From assembly GCF_029029525.1 (NCBI RefSeq), contig NZ_JAKJSC010000008.1:62001-126000 (forward strand): a stretch of 64,000 bases of DNA, in the 5' to 3' direction. The stretch's first letter is position 1. Every line of letters begins with the position of its first letter. Below are positions 52,413 to 62,596 of this stretch, in pieces. Source of the stretch: Labilibaculum sp. DW002 (GTDB lineage Bacteria; Bacteroidota; Bacteroidia; Bacteroidales; Marinifilaceae). Both the position numbers and the translations under genes were made by a program. Below the pieces are notes generated by a model that ran no database searches, was not told the DNA's origin, and saw nothing but the letters and a program-made list of their open reading frames with translations.

Positions 52413-53747
52413 CTATACGCATCCCTGAGCTACCATTGCTTCAGCTACTTTTACAAAGCCACCAATGTTTGCACCATTTACGTAGTTAATCTTACCATCC
52501 TTAGTACCAAATTTCACACAAGTATCGTGAATATCTTTCATGATACGAGAAAGTTTAGCGTCAACTTCTTCAGCAGTCCAGTTGAAACGTAGTGAGTTTT
52601 GTGACATTTCAAGACCTGAAACAGCAACTCCACCAGCATTAGCGGCCTTACCTGGAGCAAATGCGCAGTTATCAACTAAATAAAGCATTGCTTCTGCAGT
52701 ACAACCCATGTTAGATGTCTCAACAACATACTTACATCCGTTAGTAACAAGAAGTTTTGCATCTTCTTCGTTCAACTCGTTTTGAATTGCACAAGGGAAA
52801 GCCATATCTACTTTTGCTTCCCAAGGTTTCTTACCTGCGAAAAATTCAGCACCGAATTTCTCAGCATAAGGAGCTACAACGTCGTTATTTGAAGCACGAA
52901 GATCCAACAAGTAATCAATCTTCTCAGCATCTAAACCTTCTTTATCGTAAACATATCCATCAGGACCAGAAACAGTAACAACCTTAGCACCAAGCTCAAC
53001 TAATTTAAGAGCAGCACCCCAAGTTACATTACCGAAACCAGAAAGAGCAACAGTTTTACCTTCTAATGTTTCTTTGTTTTCAGCAACCATATGCTGAGCA
53101 AAATAAACAGCACCAAAACCAGTAGCTTCAGGACGGATCAAAGAACCACCAAACTCAAGTGGCTTACCAGTTAATACACCAGTAAACTCGTTACGAATTC
53201 TCTTGTATTGTCCAAAAAGGTATCCGATCTCACGACCACCTACTCCTATATCACCTGCAGGAACGTCAGTGTTAGGACCAATATGCTTACACAACTCAGT
53301 CATGAAGCTTTGGCAAAAACGCATGATTTCGTTATCTGATCTTCCCTTAGCGTTGAAGTCAGAACCACCTTTACCACCACCCATAGGTAGAGTAGTCAAA
53401 GAGTTCTTGAAAGTTTGTTCGAAACCTAAGAATTTAAGAGCACTTAGAGTTACAGATGGGTGAAAACGTAATCCACCTTTGTATGGTCCAATTGCTGAGT
53501 TAAATTCAACACGGTATCCGCGGTTGATTTCCACTTCACCATTATCGTTGATCCATGGTACACGGAACATTATTGTACGCTCCGGCTCACACATTTTCTC
53601 AAGAATCTTAGCATTTTTATACTTAGGGTTTGAATCGTAAGTTTCCCATACTGATTCAACTACTTCTTGAGCAGCTTGGTGAAATTCAGCTTCACCAGCA
53701 GTTCTAGCCTTAAGGGCTTCCATGAATTCATTAATCTTCGCTTCCAT
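52413..53747 (-). CDS. gdhA: Glutamate dehydrogenase
   Basis: 444 residues from the ATG at 53747 (MEAKINEFMEALKARTAG); a TTG two codons upstream is less likely. The substrate site has GPYKGGLRFHPSVT and LPMGGGKGGSDFNAKG with the catalytic lysine, followed by DVPAGDIGVGGREIGY. The dinucleotide domain has VALSGFGNVTWG. Length and motifs match the hexameric NADP(H)-type small enzymes. It links ammonia with 2-oxoglutarate, and could assimilate part of the ammonia set free by lysine fermentation and asparaginase. Confidence 0.96.
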   Translation of the reverse strand: MEAKINEFMEALKARTAGEAEFHQAAQEVVESVWETYDSNPKYKNAKILEKMCEPERTIMFRVPWINDNGEVEINRGYRVEFNSAIGPYKGGLRFHPSVTLSALKFLGFEQTFKNSLTTLPMGGGKGGSDFNAKGRSDNEIMRFCQSFMTELCKHIGPNTDVPAGDIGVGGREIGYLFGQYKRIRNEFTGVLTGKPLEFGGSLIRPEATGFGAVYFAQHMVAENKETLEGKTVALSGFGNVTWGAALKLVELGAKVVTVSGPDGYVYDKEGLDAEKIDYLLDLRASNNDVVAPYAEKFGAEFFAGKKPWEAKVDMAFPCAIQNELNEEDAKLLVTNGCKYVVETSNMGCTAEAMLYLVDNCAFAPGKAANAGGVAVSGLEMSQNSLRFNWTAEEVDAKLSRIMKDIHDTCVKFGTKDGKINYVNGANIGGFVKVAEAMVAQGCV

Positions 53748-53809
53748 GTCCAAAATATGTTATGAAATTAAAATAAGATTGTTGTGATACAATTGTTAAT
53801 ATTTTGGTT

Positions 53810-53839
53810 CAAATGTATATAAATTTTCATAATCGCAAA
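53810..53839 (-). promoter_or_regulatory. Consensus promoter of gdhA
   Basis: On the minus strand TTTG (53839-53836), spacer 18, TACATTTG (53817-53810). Both boxes match exactly. The leader is about 55 bases. Confidence 0.72.
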
Positions 53840-53954
53840 TTAAAATACAAGAAATTTTACAACGTTTTCGTAAATTTTTTAACGTTCATTATCAGATACT
53901 TATGTCTTTTTGTAATTCTGCTCTACAACATGATTGAAAAAAAGCTGACAAATT

Positions 53955-55058
53955 TCACATATTCAAAGCGTAAATTTTCCCCGGAAGTGATTTTATGAGC
54001 CCATCAAATTCTAATTTCAAGAGTAAACTTGACACTTTACTCATCGGAAAATCACTTTTAATACAGATCATATCAATAGGTGTATTATGATTCTCTTTTA
54101 ACACTTGAATTAAAGACTCCTCATCGGGCGAAAGCTCTAAAAATAGTTTTTTCTGGACTGTTTTCACCTCTTTCTTTGTATCCTCCCAACCTAAAATGTA
54201 TTCTAAGTCGGCTATACTTTCAATAAGGTGTGCTTGATTTGTTTTGATTAATTTATTGCAGCCTATGGAACTTTTATCCGAAGTTCTGCCTGGAAAGGCA
54301 AATACATCCCTATTATAGGAGTTTGCAATATCAGCAGTAACTAGAGAACCTCCTTTCGCCGCCGACTCAATTACGATGGTTGCATCGGACATACCAGCAA
54401 TAATTCTATTTCTACGGACAAAATTTTTGGGATCGAATTTACTTTTGGATGTAAACTCACTAATAATTGCGCCTTGATCAATGATTTCTTTAGCGTACCT
54501 CTTGTGTTGAGATGGATACATCATATCTAAACCATGCCCAACTGCTGCTACAGTTTGCAATCCGTTTCCCAATGCAGCTTTGTGCGCACAAATATCAACG
54601 CCGTAAGCTAATCCACTAACAATTATTGGTTTGATATTTTTTTCTGATAAATCTTTTATCAATTGATTACAAACTTCACGACCATAATCACTGGCATTAC
54701 GCGTTCCCACTATACTTATTGATCTAGAGACATTAAAGTTGGTATATCCTTTATAATATAGTGTACAAGGAGAATCGGCACAATTTAATAAGCGTTGCGG
54801 ATAATTTTCATCCAAATAAAATGCTACTTGAATATCATTTTTAGCGATAAACTCAATCTCCTCTTCCGCCAAAGTAATTGCAGGCTCACGATCTAATTTA
54901 TCAACAAAAAACTGACCTATCCCTGGTATTTTGAGCAGATTTTGCTTCTTTTCTTTAAACAAACCTTCCAAACTACCAGTATAGGCAATTACCTTTTTTG
55001 TATTAACAGGACCGATACCATTAAGGAAACTAATAGCTACTTTATAAACATCTTCCAT
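53955..55058 (-). CDS. dprA: DNA processing protein DprA
   Basis: 367 residues. An N-terminal helix-hairpin-helix-like part (FLNGIGPVNTKKVIAY, LLKIPGIGQFFVDKL) is followed by the Rossmann-like DprA domain (SIVGTRNASDYGREVC, IIVSGLAYGVDICAHKAAL, AAVGHGLDMMYPSQH, VESAAKGGSLVTADIAN). A C-terminal winged helix follows (SSLLLKLEFDGLIKSLPGKIYAL). DprA loads RecA onto incoming single strands in natural transformation. The function is inferred from the family; no competence locus is in the window. Confidence 0.95.
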   Translation of the reverse strand: MEDVYKVAISFLNGIGPVNTKKVIAYTGSLEGLFKEKKQNLLKIPGIGQFFVDKLDREPAITLAEEEIEFIAKNDIQVAFYLDENYPQRLLNCADSPCTLYYKGYTNFNVSRSISIVGTRNASDYGREVCNQLIKDLSEKNIKPIIVSGLAYGVDICAHKAALGNGLQTVAAVGHGLDMMYPSQHKRYAKEIIDQGAIISEFTSKSKFDPKNFVRRNRIIAGMSDATIVIESAAKGGSLVTADIANSYNRDVFAFPGRTSDKSSIGCNKLIKTNQAHLIESIADLEYILGWEDTKKEVKTVQKKLFLELSPDEESLIQVLKENHNTPIDMICIKSDFPMSKVSSLLLKLEFDGLIKSLPGKIYALNM

Positions 55059-55104
55059 ACATCATTTTAGAATATTAATGAATGAAAGCTAATTTACAAA
55101 ATAT

Positions 55105-55707
55105 TTATAAAGTAAAGGTGGTTCCGATTGTAAAAAAGCCAGCATTAGCCCATCCCAATTCCGCAAACAAACCAAATTGATTGGAGAAATGATAGCGTGC
55201 TCCAAGAACCACACCCAAATCTAACAGCAATTCGTTTTTCTTATTGGTACTGATAAAAGCTTGATTTCCACTATCCAATTCGGATACTGACAAATTCGTT
55301 GTTTCCAGAGATAAACCTGTTTTTGCACTGGCATACATTTCAATTCCATTTGCTGGAGCTATATTCATCTCGGACAACCAATTATTTAACTCGTAGGTAA
55401 AAACAGCCCCAAACCGATAATAATTGAATTTACTCTCACTAAAACCTAAATTATACTCATGTTTTTGTCCAGCATAACCAATGTATGCACCAATACTCAT
55501 ATCAGGTTTCCATTGTTTTTCTAACTGGATAATAAAAGATGGCGAATTTGTTTCGTTTGCTCCACTATAATTGTGGTCAAACTTGCCATATTTCCCTAAA
55601 GGAATTCCAATGTTTAATCGCAAATCGTTTTCTTGAGCATATAATCCTGAGGGTAATAAAATGGCAACTATTGCCAATACTAACTGAGTTTTAATTTTTC
55701 TATACAT
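55105..55707 (-). CDS. Small outer-membrane beta-barrel-like protein
   Basis: 200 residues with a signal peptide (MYRKIKTQLVLAIVAILLPSGLYAQ). Alternating strands with aromatic girdles follow (LRLNIGIPLGKYGKF, SFIIQLEKQWKP, SIGAYIGYAGQKHEYNLGF, FNYYRFGAVFTYEL, LGVVLGARYHFSNQFGLFAELGWANAGFFTIGTTFTL). The C-terminus ends in an aromatic-rich strand (FTIGTTFTL), as outer-membrane barrels do. Length fits an 8-strand barrel of the OmpW/OmpX or outer-membrane-protein-beta-brl kind. The function is unknown. Confidence 0.7.
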   Translation of the reverse strand: MYRKIKTQLVLAIVAILLPSGLYAQENDLRLNIGIPLGKYGKFDHNYSGANETNSPSFIIQLEKQWKPDMSIGAYIGYAGQKHEYNLGFSESKFNYYRFGAVFTYELNNWLSEMNIAPANGIEMYASAKTGLSLETTNLSVSELDSGNQAFISTNKKNELLLDLGVVLGARYHFSNQFGLFAELGWANAGFFTIGTTFTL

Positions 55708-55789
55708 TTCTCATAAAATATTCGAATACGTAAGAACCAACGCAAACCAAATAAATTTAGTGCGTGAGTTTATTATAAAGATTAAAAGA

Positions 55790-56251
55790 TTACTTTTTTA
55801 AAGAATTTCGCCTCAAGGAATCAATCATTTTTAGCTTATCGGATTTGGACAGAGCAGAAATACTAACCTTAGGATATTTTGCTAAACCTCGTTCTGTTTG
55901 CTGATATAAAACAATTTCTGTTCGTAATCCCAGAAGCTTATTTTCTATATCAAAATGCGACAAGGAATTTTTTGCTATTTCGATTGATTTAAATTTATGG
56001 TGAAAAGGATGCAAAGGATAGTATCGTAAAATGATCTTCTTTTCTGATTCCTGATAGATTACAAAATTCAAATCCAAACTAAGCGTAAATATGATCGTAA
56101 CGATTACAAAAGCTGTCATTCCGCCTAAAACAGTATATATGTCTTCTTCTCTTAAATAGAGAAGTAAAATTGTTATCGCCAGATATAAAAAGACAAGCAC
56201 GTAATAAAACAGTTTAATCCATCCTGCACGACTTTGATTATTTATTTTCAT
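55790..56251 (-). CDS. Small membrane protein with PH-like C-terminal part, unknown
   Basis: 153 residues. Two N-terminal hydrophobic helices (WIKLFYYVLVFLYLAITILLLYL and TVLGGMTAFVIVTIIFTLSLDL) are followed by a soluble part of about 90 residues (FVIYQESEKKIILRYYPLHPFHHKFKSIEI...). This layout recalls bacterial PH-domain membrane proteins, but the family was not recognised with certainty. It has its own good promoter. Confidence 0.6.
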   Translation of the reverse strand: MKINNQSRAGWIKLFYYVLVFLYLAITILLLYLREEDIYTVLGGMTAFVIVTIIFTLSLDLNFVIYQESEKKIILRYYPLHPFHHKFKSIEIAKNSLSHFDIENKLLGLRTEIVLYQQTERGLAKYPKVSISALSKSDKLKMIDSLRRNSLKK

Positions 56252-56276
56252 ATTTCATTTATGTTTTGAATTTTAT

Positions 56277-56304
56277 CAAAGGTAAAAACTAATGTGGAGT
56301 TCAA
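56277..56304 (-). promoter_or_regulatory. Promoter of the 153-residue membrane protein gene
   Basis: On the minus strand TTG (56304-56302), spacer 17, TACCTTTG (56284-56277), an exact -7. The remainder of the 378-base gap 56252-56629 holds no ORF. A weak TATTTTCG at 56594-56601 may be the apt -7 box. Confidence 0.6.
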
Positions 56305-56629
56305 CAATCAAATTCCAAGGATCTATAATTTCTTTTATTTTTAAAGGAATTCCAGACGAGTAATACACTTTCTTTTCATTACATATCTAACAGAGAATCG
56401 GTCAAAATTTGACGTTTATAAAATTCCGATAGAGTTTTTGCTAATATATAATGAATATTAAGCCAGACTTTTTTATTTTTACCCGGAATTATCCCACACT
56501 ATATCAAGTTAATAATTAAGTGAGGCGGGGGTGAATATTCCACTTCTGTAGATTTATCATGCCTTTTAGGCTGATATTCAGTTCAGATTTGAATATTTTC
56601 GTACTCCTGGTTTGGAAAAAGAAAAAAAG

Positions 56630-57160
56630 ATGAACGTAAAACTTCAAGAAGCAAAAGATTCAATTAGAGATATTGTTGATTTTCCTAAAGAGGGTATTGT
56701 ATTTAAAGATATCACCACAATGTTGAAGGATGAAAAACACCTAAACACTTTGGTCGAATCTCTTTACGAGCAATACAAAGACAAAGGTATTACTAAAGTA
56801 GTGGGACTAGAAAGTCGCGGTTTTATTTTGGGTACTGTACTAGCCTATAAATTAGGTGCTGGTTTTGTTCCCGTACGTAAACCTGGAAAATTACCTGCTC
56901 CTACATTTTCAGAAAAATACTCACTAGAGTATGGCGAAGATGAAATGTTCATTCATCAGGATGCATTAGATACTGAAGATATTATTTTAGTACACGACGA
57001 TTTGTTAGCAACAGGTGGAACAGCGAAAGCTTCGATTAACCTTATTAACAAATTCAATGTTAAGAATGTTTATGTGAATTTCATATTAGAATTAGACTTT
57101 TTGAAAGGCCGTGATAAATTGGCTACTCAATATGACGTAGATTCTCTATTTCACTTTTAA
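56630..57160 (+). CDS. apt: Adenine phosphoribosyltransferase
   Basis: 176 residues from the ATG at 56630 (MNVKLQEAKDSIRDIVDFPKEGIVFKDIT); a TTG six codons upstream is less likely. The family segments are VGLESRGFILGTVLAYKLGAGFVPVRKPGKLP and the PRPP-binding loop ILVHDDLLATGGTAKA. It salvages adenine to AMP in the cytoplasm. AroA follows on the same strand after 98 bases. Confidence 0.96.
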   Translation: MNVKLQEAKDSIRDIVDFPKEGIVFKDITTMLKDEKHLNTLVESLYEQYKDKGITKVVGLESRGFILGTVLAYKLGAGFVPVRKPGKLPAPTFSEKYSLEYGEDEMFIHQDALDTEDIILVHDDLLATGGTAKASINLINKFNVKNVYVNFILELDFLKGRDKLATQYDVDSLFHF

Positions 57161-57258
57161 ATAAAGCATGAAAATATCATTCAGGTCATCTCAACTTAAG
57201 TGGTTTTGATGACCTGATTTGCGCTATACCTGTTTTGGCAATTAAAAATCCCTGTTCA

Positions 57259-58485
57259 ATGCAATATTCTATTTCGAAAAAAAACAATATCATAGAGGGT
57301 CGAATAAACCTTCCTGCATCGAAAAGTATTTCGAACCGTGTACAAATCATCAATGCTTTAAGTTATAGTTTTGAGCCAATCAAAAACCTATCAACTTGCG
57401 ACGATTCCAAAGTAATGCAAGAGGTTTTATTTTCGAACACCAACGTTTTTGATGTAGGTCACGCTGGCACAAGCATGCGATTCTTAACGGCATATTTATC
57501 TAAAATTCTGGGAGAATGGACACTTACCGGTTCCGATAGAATGAAAGAACGTCCTATCTCGGTTTTAGTTGATGCTTTAAATTCTTTAGGTGCTCAAGTT
57601 TCATATCTTGAAAAAGAAGGTTACCCTCCTCTCAAAATATTAGGTTCGAATTTAACTGGAGAAGAAGTTAGTTTAAAGGGAGATACTAGTTCTCAGTACA
57701 TTACTGCTCTACTTTTAATTGCTCCAACTCTTGTAAATGGGTTGAAAATTAAATTAGAAGGCAAAATTGTGTCTCGATCTTATATCGAAATGACTCTAAA
57801 TATCATGAAGGAATTTGGTATTGAATATGAATTTAAAGGGAATGAGATTTTTGTTGACAAACAAGCGTATAAAGTAATGCCTTACACGGTTGAAGGAGAT
57901 TGGTCAGGCGCATCATACTGGTACGCATTTATGGCCTTAGCGCCAAAGGGAAAACTATTCCTGGATGGACTGAAAAAAAATAGTTTCCAAGGTGATTCTG
58001 GTTTAATCGAAGTTTTTGAAAAGCTAGGTGTTAAAACTAATTTTTCGAAACGAGGCATGTATATTGAGCAGAGCAATGAGGTTTGTAAAAAATTGATTTT
58101 CGATTTTATTGAGATGCCAGATTTAGCTCAAACATTTGCAGTTGTTTCAGCTTTAAAAAATATCCCATTTCACTTTAAAGGATTAGAAACTTTAAAAATT
58201 AAAGAGACTAATCGTATAGCTGCACTTATTGATGAACTAGCAAAATTAGGTTATGTATTACATGAACCTAAGGAAGGCGAACTGGCTTGGGATGGTGAAA
58301 TGAAAGAAGTAACTGAAGAGATTATTATCAAAACCTATCACGATCATAGAATGGCTATGTCATTTGCTCCAATTGCGATGCTTCGCCCCGAGATTAAAAT
58401 CGATGATCCTATGGTTGTAAATAAATCATATCCTAACTTCTGGGAACAACTTAAAGAAGTTGGATTCCATATTGAAGAAAGTTAA
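57259..58485 (+). CDS. aroA: 3-phosphoshikimate 1-carboxyvinyltransferase
   Basis: 408 residues from the ATG at 57259 (MQYSISKKNNIIEGRINLPASKSISNRV), preferred over a TTG eight codons upstream. Substrate-binding motifs are LPASKSISNR, DVGHAGTSMRFLTAYL, KGDTSSQYITALLL, KIKETNRIAALIDEL and TYHDHRMAMSFAP, all conserved in EPSP synthases. Sixth step of the shikimate pathway. It is slightly shorter than E. coli AroA (427). A strong terminator follows. Confidence 0.96.
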   Translation: MQYSISKKNNIIEGRINLPASKSISNRVQIINALSYSFEPIKNLSTCDDSKVMQEVLFSNTNVFDVGHAGTSMRFLTAYLSKILGEWTLTGSDRMKERPISVLVDALNSLGAQVSYLEKEGYPPLKILGSNLTGEEVSLKGDTSSQYITALLLIAPTLVNGLKIKLEGKIVSRSYIEMTLNIMKEFGIEYEFKGNEIFVDKQAYKVMPYTVEGDWSGASYWYAFMALAPKGKLFLDGLKKNSFQGDSGLIEVFEKLGVKTNFSKRGMYIEQSNEVCKKLIFDFIEMPDLAQTFAVVSALKNIPFHFKGLETLKIKETNRIAALIDELAKLGYVLHEPKEGELAWDGEMKEVTEEIIIKTYHDHRMAMSFAPIAMLRPEIKIDDPMVVNKSYPNFWEQLKEVGFHIEES

Positions 58486-58511
58486 CTTACAAAATACAAT
58501 CAGATATAGAG

Positions 58512-58539
58512 AGCTCGACCTACAAGTCGAGCTTTTTTT
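58512..58539 (+). terminator. Terminator of aroA
   Basis: AGCTCGAC (58512-58519) pairs with GTCGAGCT (58526-58533) over a 6-base loop, followed by TTTTTT. Confidence 0.88.
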
Positions 58540-58563
58540 ATGCAATTCAAATTAGGACTACCC

Positions 58564-58959
58564 CTACTTTTTTACATCATTATCAGCCGACGTAGCATCA
58601 CTAAAAGTAGGCAAAGACTCGGTAATGCTGCCAGCCCCCTTTTTATTAATTTTGAAAGTAACATCCTTTGTTGTAGTAAATAACAGAACAGATGAAAAAG
58701 ATTTTCTGAGATGTGATTTCATAACTACAAAAGCCTCTTCTAATGTAAGCTCGTCTTCCTGATCCTCTGTTTCTTTAGATCTATAGCGCAATTTTAGTAA
58801 GACCTTAAAGCCACCTTCAGAATAAACTGGCCTCACAAATATATTTCTCAAATTAGGCTTACCGATGGTTTTTGCCATCGTTAACTTCGCAAAGCGACCT
58901 TCTTCTAAACTTTCTTTTACCTGTTTCCAGAAAAGAACAAACACATCTTGGTAAGGCAT
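58564..58959 (-). CDS. Hypothetical soluble protein
   Basis: 131 residues, no signal peptide or membrane helix. The middle has strand-like segments (GKPNLRNIFVRPVYSEGGFKVLLKLRYRSKETED) and then a helix (LTLEEAFVVMKSHLRKSF) and strands (SVLLFTTTKDVTFKINKKG); the acidic tail DATSADNDVKK is probably disordered. No family was recognised. It stands alone between aroA (convergent) and deoD. Confidence 0.6.
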   Translation of the reverse strand: MPYQDVFVLFWKQVKESLEEGRFAKLTMAKTIGKPNLRNIFVRPVYSEGGFKVLLKLRYRSKETEDQEDELTLEEAFVVMKSHLRKSFSSVLLFTTTKDVTFKINKKGAGSITESLPTFSDATSADNDVKK

Positions 58960-59074
58960 AAACTAAAAATTGATGAGAAAATATTTCGTTTTTCAAAAGT
59001 AATACTATAATTCAATACAATCTACCCTGTGGAAAATGTTTAGGCAAGTTCATTAGAAACTCAATTACGAATAG

Positions 59075-59114
59075 GGCAAAAAAAAAGGAGAAACTCCCCA
59101 AAGCTTCTCCTTTT
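59075..59114 (-). terminator. Terminator of deoD
   Basis: AAAAGGAGAA (59083-59092) pairs with TTCTCCTTTT (59105-59114); on the minus strand a long T run follows. Confidence 0.78.
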
Positions 59115-59139
59115 AAAATGCAATCTTTTTAGATCTAAA

Positions 59140-59856
59140 TTATTGCTTGATTGCAGTTTCCAAACCGATTGTAATCATTGTATTCAATGATGTTTGACGC
59201 TCTTCAGCGGTAGTTTCTTCTCCTGTTAAAATATGATCGCTAACAGTCAAAATTGCTAAAGCTTTAGCATTATGACGTGCTGCGATTGTATATAACGCAG
59301 TGGCTTCCATTTCTACAGCTAATACACCGTAGTCAGCCCAGATTTTAAATGGTTCTGGATTATTTTCTAAATCGTGATAGAAAATGTCAGAAGTTAAAGT
59401 TGATCCAACCTTGATATTTACACCTTTTTCTGTTGCAGCCTGATGTGCATCGCTCAACAAGCCAAAGTCAGCACATGGTGAATAATCCATTCCTCTGAAA
59501 AGGTTTCTGTTCATTGCTGAGTCAGTACATGATGTCATCGCAAGAATCACATCAAACACTTTTACATCGTGATTAAAAGAACCACAAGTTCCAATACGAA
59601 TCACATTCTTAACGCCGTACTGAGTGATTAACTCGTGTGCATAGATACCAATTGAAGGCACACCCATACCTGTTCCTTGTACAGAAATACGTTTTCCTTT
59701 ATAGGTTCCTGTGAAACCCAGCATATTTCTAACTTTATTATAACAAACAACATCCTCCAAGAAGTTATCTGCAATATACTTCGCTCTTAATGGATCACCT
59801 GGTAAAAGGATAGTTTCAGCAATATCGCCCATTTTGGCTTCGTTGTGTGCACTCAT
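59140..59856 (-). CDS. deoD: Purine-nucleoside phosphorylase (DeoD type)
   Basis: 238 residues, the normal size of the hexameric PNP. Motifs are [15 protein letters not shown], the phosphate site [22 protein letters not shown] with the catalytic Glu, and [12 protein letters not shown] with the Asp that protonates the base. It cleaves purine (deoxy)nucleosides with phosphate. With apt and tadA nearby, this end of the window is rich in purine metabolism, but the genes are separate units. Confidence 0.97.
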   Translation of the reverse strand: MSAHNEAKMGDIAETILLPGDPLRAKYIADNFLEDVVCYNKVRNMLGFTGTYKGKRISVQGTGMGVPSIGIYAHELITQYGVKNVIRIGTCGSFNHDVKVFDVILAMTSCTDSAMNRNLFRGMDYSPCADFGLLSDAHQAATEKGVNIKVGSTLTSDIFYHDLENNPEPFKIWADYGVLAVEMEATALYTIAARHNAKALAILTVSDHILTGEETTAEERQTSLNTMITIGLETAIKQ

Positions 59857-60082
59857 GATATATTGATTTTATAGTTTACAAATAAAGATAACAGATTTCT
59901 ACAAACGATCGTTACAATCGAACATAGAATTAGCATTATACTAATACTCACTTAATTTAAGAGATGGGATATAAAATTGGTTGGTTGGTAGTTGGAGAGC
60001 CTATGGTTTAAAAAACTATGTTCGCTTTCCGAGTACAAAAGTAAGCTTTTTGATTGGATAAATCCAAATAAGACTTAAGAAT

Positions 60083-60550
60083 TTAAAGAGACATTCTTTT
60101 CCTTGTGAAAAAATCTTTTATCAGGTTCGCACTCTCCTCTTTCATAATCCCTGAAACTACTTCGGTTCTTGGATGCATCGGGTTAGGTGAAAATCGTGTA
60201 TATCCTCTCTTATCATCGCTTGCTCCATATACAATTTTTGATATTTGAGACCAAGCTAAAGCTCCTGCACACATGTTACATGGCTCAAGTGTCACATATA
60301 AGGTACAATCCTTTAAATATTTTCCTCCCAAATAATTAGCTGCAGCTGTAATAGCCTGCATCTCTGCATGAGCCGTCACATCATTCAAACGTTCAGTTAA
60401 GTTGTGTGCTCTGGCAATAATCCTATTATTACAAACCACAATGGCTCCAACAGGAATCTCTTCCTCATCAAAGGCTTTATGAGCCTCTTCCAAAGCCTGT
60501 TTCATAAAATACTCGTCCGAAAATGGTGATATTATAGATTCTTGGTTCAT
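60083..60550 (-). CDS. tadA: Nucleoside deaminase / tRNA adenosine deaminase
   Basis: 155 residues. Zinc ligands and catalytic Glu are in TAHAEMQAI (H-A-E) and LEPCNMCAGAL (P-C-x-x-C). This is the TadA/CDA fold, and the FTRKRM C-terminal helix is typical of TadA. TadA converts A34 to inosine in tRNA-Arg(ACG). A wider nucleoside-deaminase role cannot be excluded from sequence. An exact -7 box (TAACTTTG, minus strand 60624-60617) lies about 65 bases upstream. Confidence 0.9.
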   Translation of the reverse strand: MNQESIISPFSDEYFMKQALEEAHKAFDEEEIPVGAIVVCNNRIIARAHNLTERLNDVTAHAEMQAITAAANYLGGKYLKDCTLYVTLEPCNMCAGALAWSQISKIVYGASDDKRGYTRFSPNPMHPRTEVVSGIMKEESANLIKDFFTRKRMSL

Positions 60551-60716
60551 GTTTTATCTTTTTTACAAATCTGTTTCTAAAAGCTTATTCAATTTCGCAA
60601 ATTGTTAGTATTTTCGCAAAGTTAATAAAATAGGAATAAGACCGATTACTAATCAATTACAGACTTTATTTTATCAAAATAGATAAAAATACTAGTAATT
60701 GAAAGTAAACCAATTA

Positions 60717-60746
60717 TTGGAATGGCATTACTCCTAACTAGATTGG
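60717..60746 (+). promoter_or_regulatory. Putative promoter of aspS
   Basis: TTGG (60717-60720), an 18-base spacer, and TAGATTGG (60739-60746, one mismatch to TAnnTTTG) lie 24 bases before the ATG at 60770. Confidence 0.4.
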
Positions 60747-60769
60747 ATTGAATCAATAAATGATATAAG

Positions 60770-62527
60770 ATGTATAGAACTCATACTTGTGGTGAATTAA
60801 GAATTCAGAATGTAAAGGAAACTGTAACCCTTAGTGGTTGGGTGCAAAAAGCACGTGACTTAGGAGGAATGACCTTTGTCGATCTTCGAGATCGTTATGG
60901 TATTACTCAGTTTGTTTTCGACATGGAAACCAATCCAGAGCTATGTGCTCAGGCTAGAAAATTAGGTCGTGAATTTGTTGTTGCAATTACCGGAACCGTT
61001 AATGAACGTCAAAGTAAAAACTCAAAAATACCTACAGGTGACATTGAGATAATTGCTGAGAAGGTTGAAGTATTGAGCAAGTCTATAACACCTCCATTTA
61101 CAATCGAAGAAAACACCGATGGTGGAGACGAACTGAGAATGAAATACCGTTACCTTGATTTACGTCGTAACAGTGTTCGTGAGAATCTGGTAATGCGTCA
61201 TAAAATGGGTATCGAGATTCGTAATTTCCTTGATCAACTTAATTTTATTGAAACAGAAACACCAGTATTGATTAAGTCGACTCCAGAAGGAGCTCGTGAC
61301 TTTATCGTTCCTTCGCGAATGAATCCAGGTGAGTTTTACGCTTTGCCACAATCTCCTCAGGTATTCAAACAATTGTTGATGATCTCTGGTTTCGACCGTT
61401 ATTATCAAATTGTAAAATGTTTCCGCGACGAAGATCTTCGTGCTGACCGTCAGCCTGAATTTACTCAGATTGATTGCGAAATGGCATTCGTAGAGCAAGA
61501 TGACATCTTAAATACTTTCGAAAGCTTAACGAAACACCTTTTCAAGAAATTGAAAAATGTTGAGCTAAATTTCGATTTCCCAAAGTTAGACTATGCTGAT
61601 GCCATGAAATACTATGGTAACGATAAGCCTGACACTCGCTTCGAGATGAAATTTGTTGACTTAAGCGTTGTAGCTAAAGGAAATGATTTCAAAGTATTTG
61701 ATGAAGCTGAATATATTGGAGCAATTTGTGCTACAGGTTGTGCTACTTACACACGTAAGCAATTAGATAAATTAACTGATTTTGTGAAGAAACCACAAAT
61801 TGGAGCTAAAGGCCTAGTTTATGTGAAATATAACGAAGATGGTTCTTTCAAATCATCTGTAGATAAATTTTACTCTGCTGAACACCTACAAAAGTGGGCT
61901 GAAGCTTGTAATGCAAAACCAGGAGACTTAATCTTAGTTCTTGTTGGTGATCGCAACACAACACTTCCTCAACTTTCTGAATTGCGTCTTGAGATGGGGT
62001 CTCAACTTGGGTTGAGAGACAATGAGAAGTTCTCTCCACTTTGGGTTGTAGATTTTCCTCTATTGGAGTGGGATGAAGACAACAAGCGTTTTCACGCGAT
62101 GCACCATCCATTTACATCTCCTAAAAAAGAAGATTTCCATTTATTGGATACAGATCCTGGAGCGGTTCGTGCAAATGCATATGACTTGGTTATTAATGGT
62201 GTTGAAATTGGTGGTGGTTCTATTCGTATTCACGATACAGAACAACAAGCTCAAATGTTCAAACACTTAGGTTTTACTGACGAAGAAGCTCAGGAGCAGT
62301 TTGGTTTCCTAATGGATGCTTTCCAATATGGTGCACCTCCACATGGTGGAATCGCCTTTGGATTTGACCGTTTAGCTTCTCTTTTTGCTGGTATCGAGTC
62401 TATTCGCGACGTGATTGCTTTCCCTAAAAATAATTCGGGACGCGATGTGATGATTGATTCACCTTCTACAATTGCTGAAGAACAAATGATTGAATTAGGT
62501 CTTGACTACAGAAAGAAGTCTGAATAA
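60770..62527 (+). CDS. aspS: Aspartyl-tRNA synthetase
   Basis: 585 residues, class IIb. The N-terminal OB fold reads tRNA ([26 protein letters not shown]). Motif 2 is [18 protein letters not shown] and motif 3 is [30 protein letters not shown] insertion domain lies in between ([19 protein letters not shown]), typical of bacterial AspRS. Single gene with its own promoter and a bidirectional terminator. Confidence 0.98.
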   Translation: MYRTHTCGELRIQNVKETVTLSGWVQKARDLGGMTFVDLRDRYGITQFVFDMETNPELCAQARKLGREFVVAITGTVNERQSKNSKIPTGDIEIIAEKVEVLSKSITPPFTIEENTDGGDELRMKYRYLDLRRNSVRENLVMRHKMGIEIRNFLDQLNFIETETPVLIKSTPEGARDFIVPSRMNPGEFYALPQSPQVFKQLLMISGFDRYYQIVKCFRDEDLRADRQPEFTQIDCEMAFVEQDDILNTFESLTKHLFKKLKNVELNFDFPKLDYADAMKYYGNDKPDTRFEMKFVDLSVVAKGNDFKVFDEAEYIGAICATGCATYTRKQLDKLTDFVKKPQIGAKGLVYVKYNEDGSFKSSVDKFYSAEHLQKWAEACNAKPGDLILVLVGDRNTTLPQLSELRLEMGSQLGLRDNEKFSPLWVVDFPLLEWDEDNKRFHAMHHPFTSPKKEDFHLLDTDPGAVRANAYDLVINGVEIGGGSIRIHDTEQQAQMFKHLGFTDEEAQEQFGFLMDAFQYGAPPHGGIAFGFDRLASLFAGIESIRDVIAFPKNNSGRDVMIDSPSTIAEEQMIELGLDYRKKSE

Positions 62528-62550
62528 GAACAATTCTAGATATATAAAAA

Positions 62551-62580
62551 ATGCCTCGATTATATCGAGGCATTTTTATT
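62551..62580. terminator. Bidirectional terminator between aspS and the charged-protein gene
   Basis: ATGCCTCGA (62551-62559) pairs with TCGAGGCAT (62565-62573) over TTATA; A run before, T-rich after. Confidence 0.85.
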
Positions 62581-62596
62581 TTCTTCTATTTAGAGC

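Noticed and set aside
59980-60010. TTGG tandem repeat near 59980-60000
   Set aside because: Only about three imperfect 4-base units in a spacer; too short to mean more than chance.
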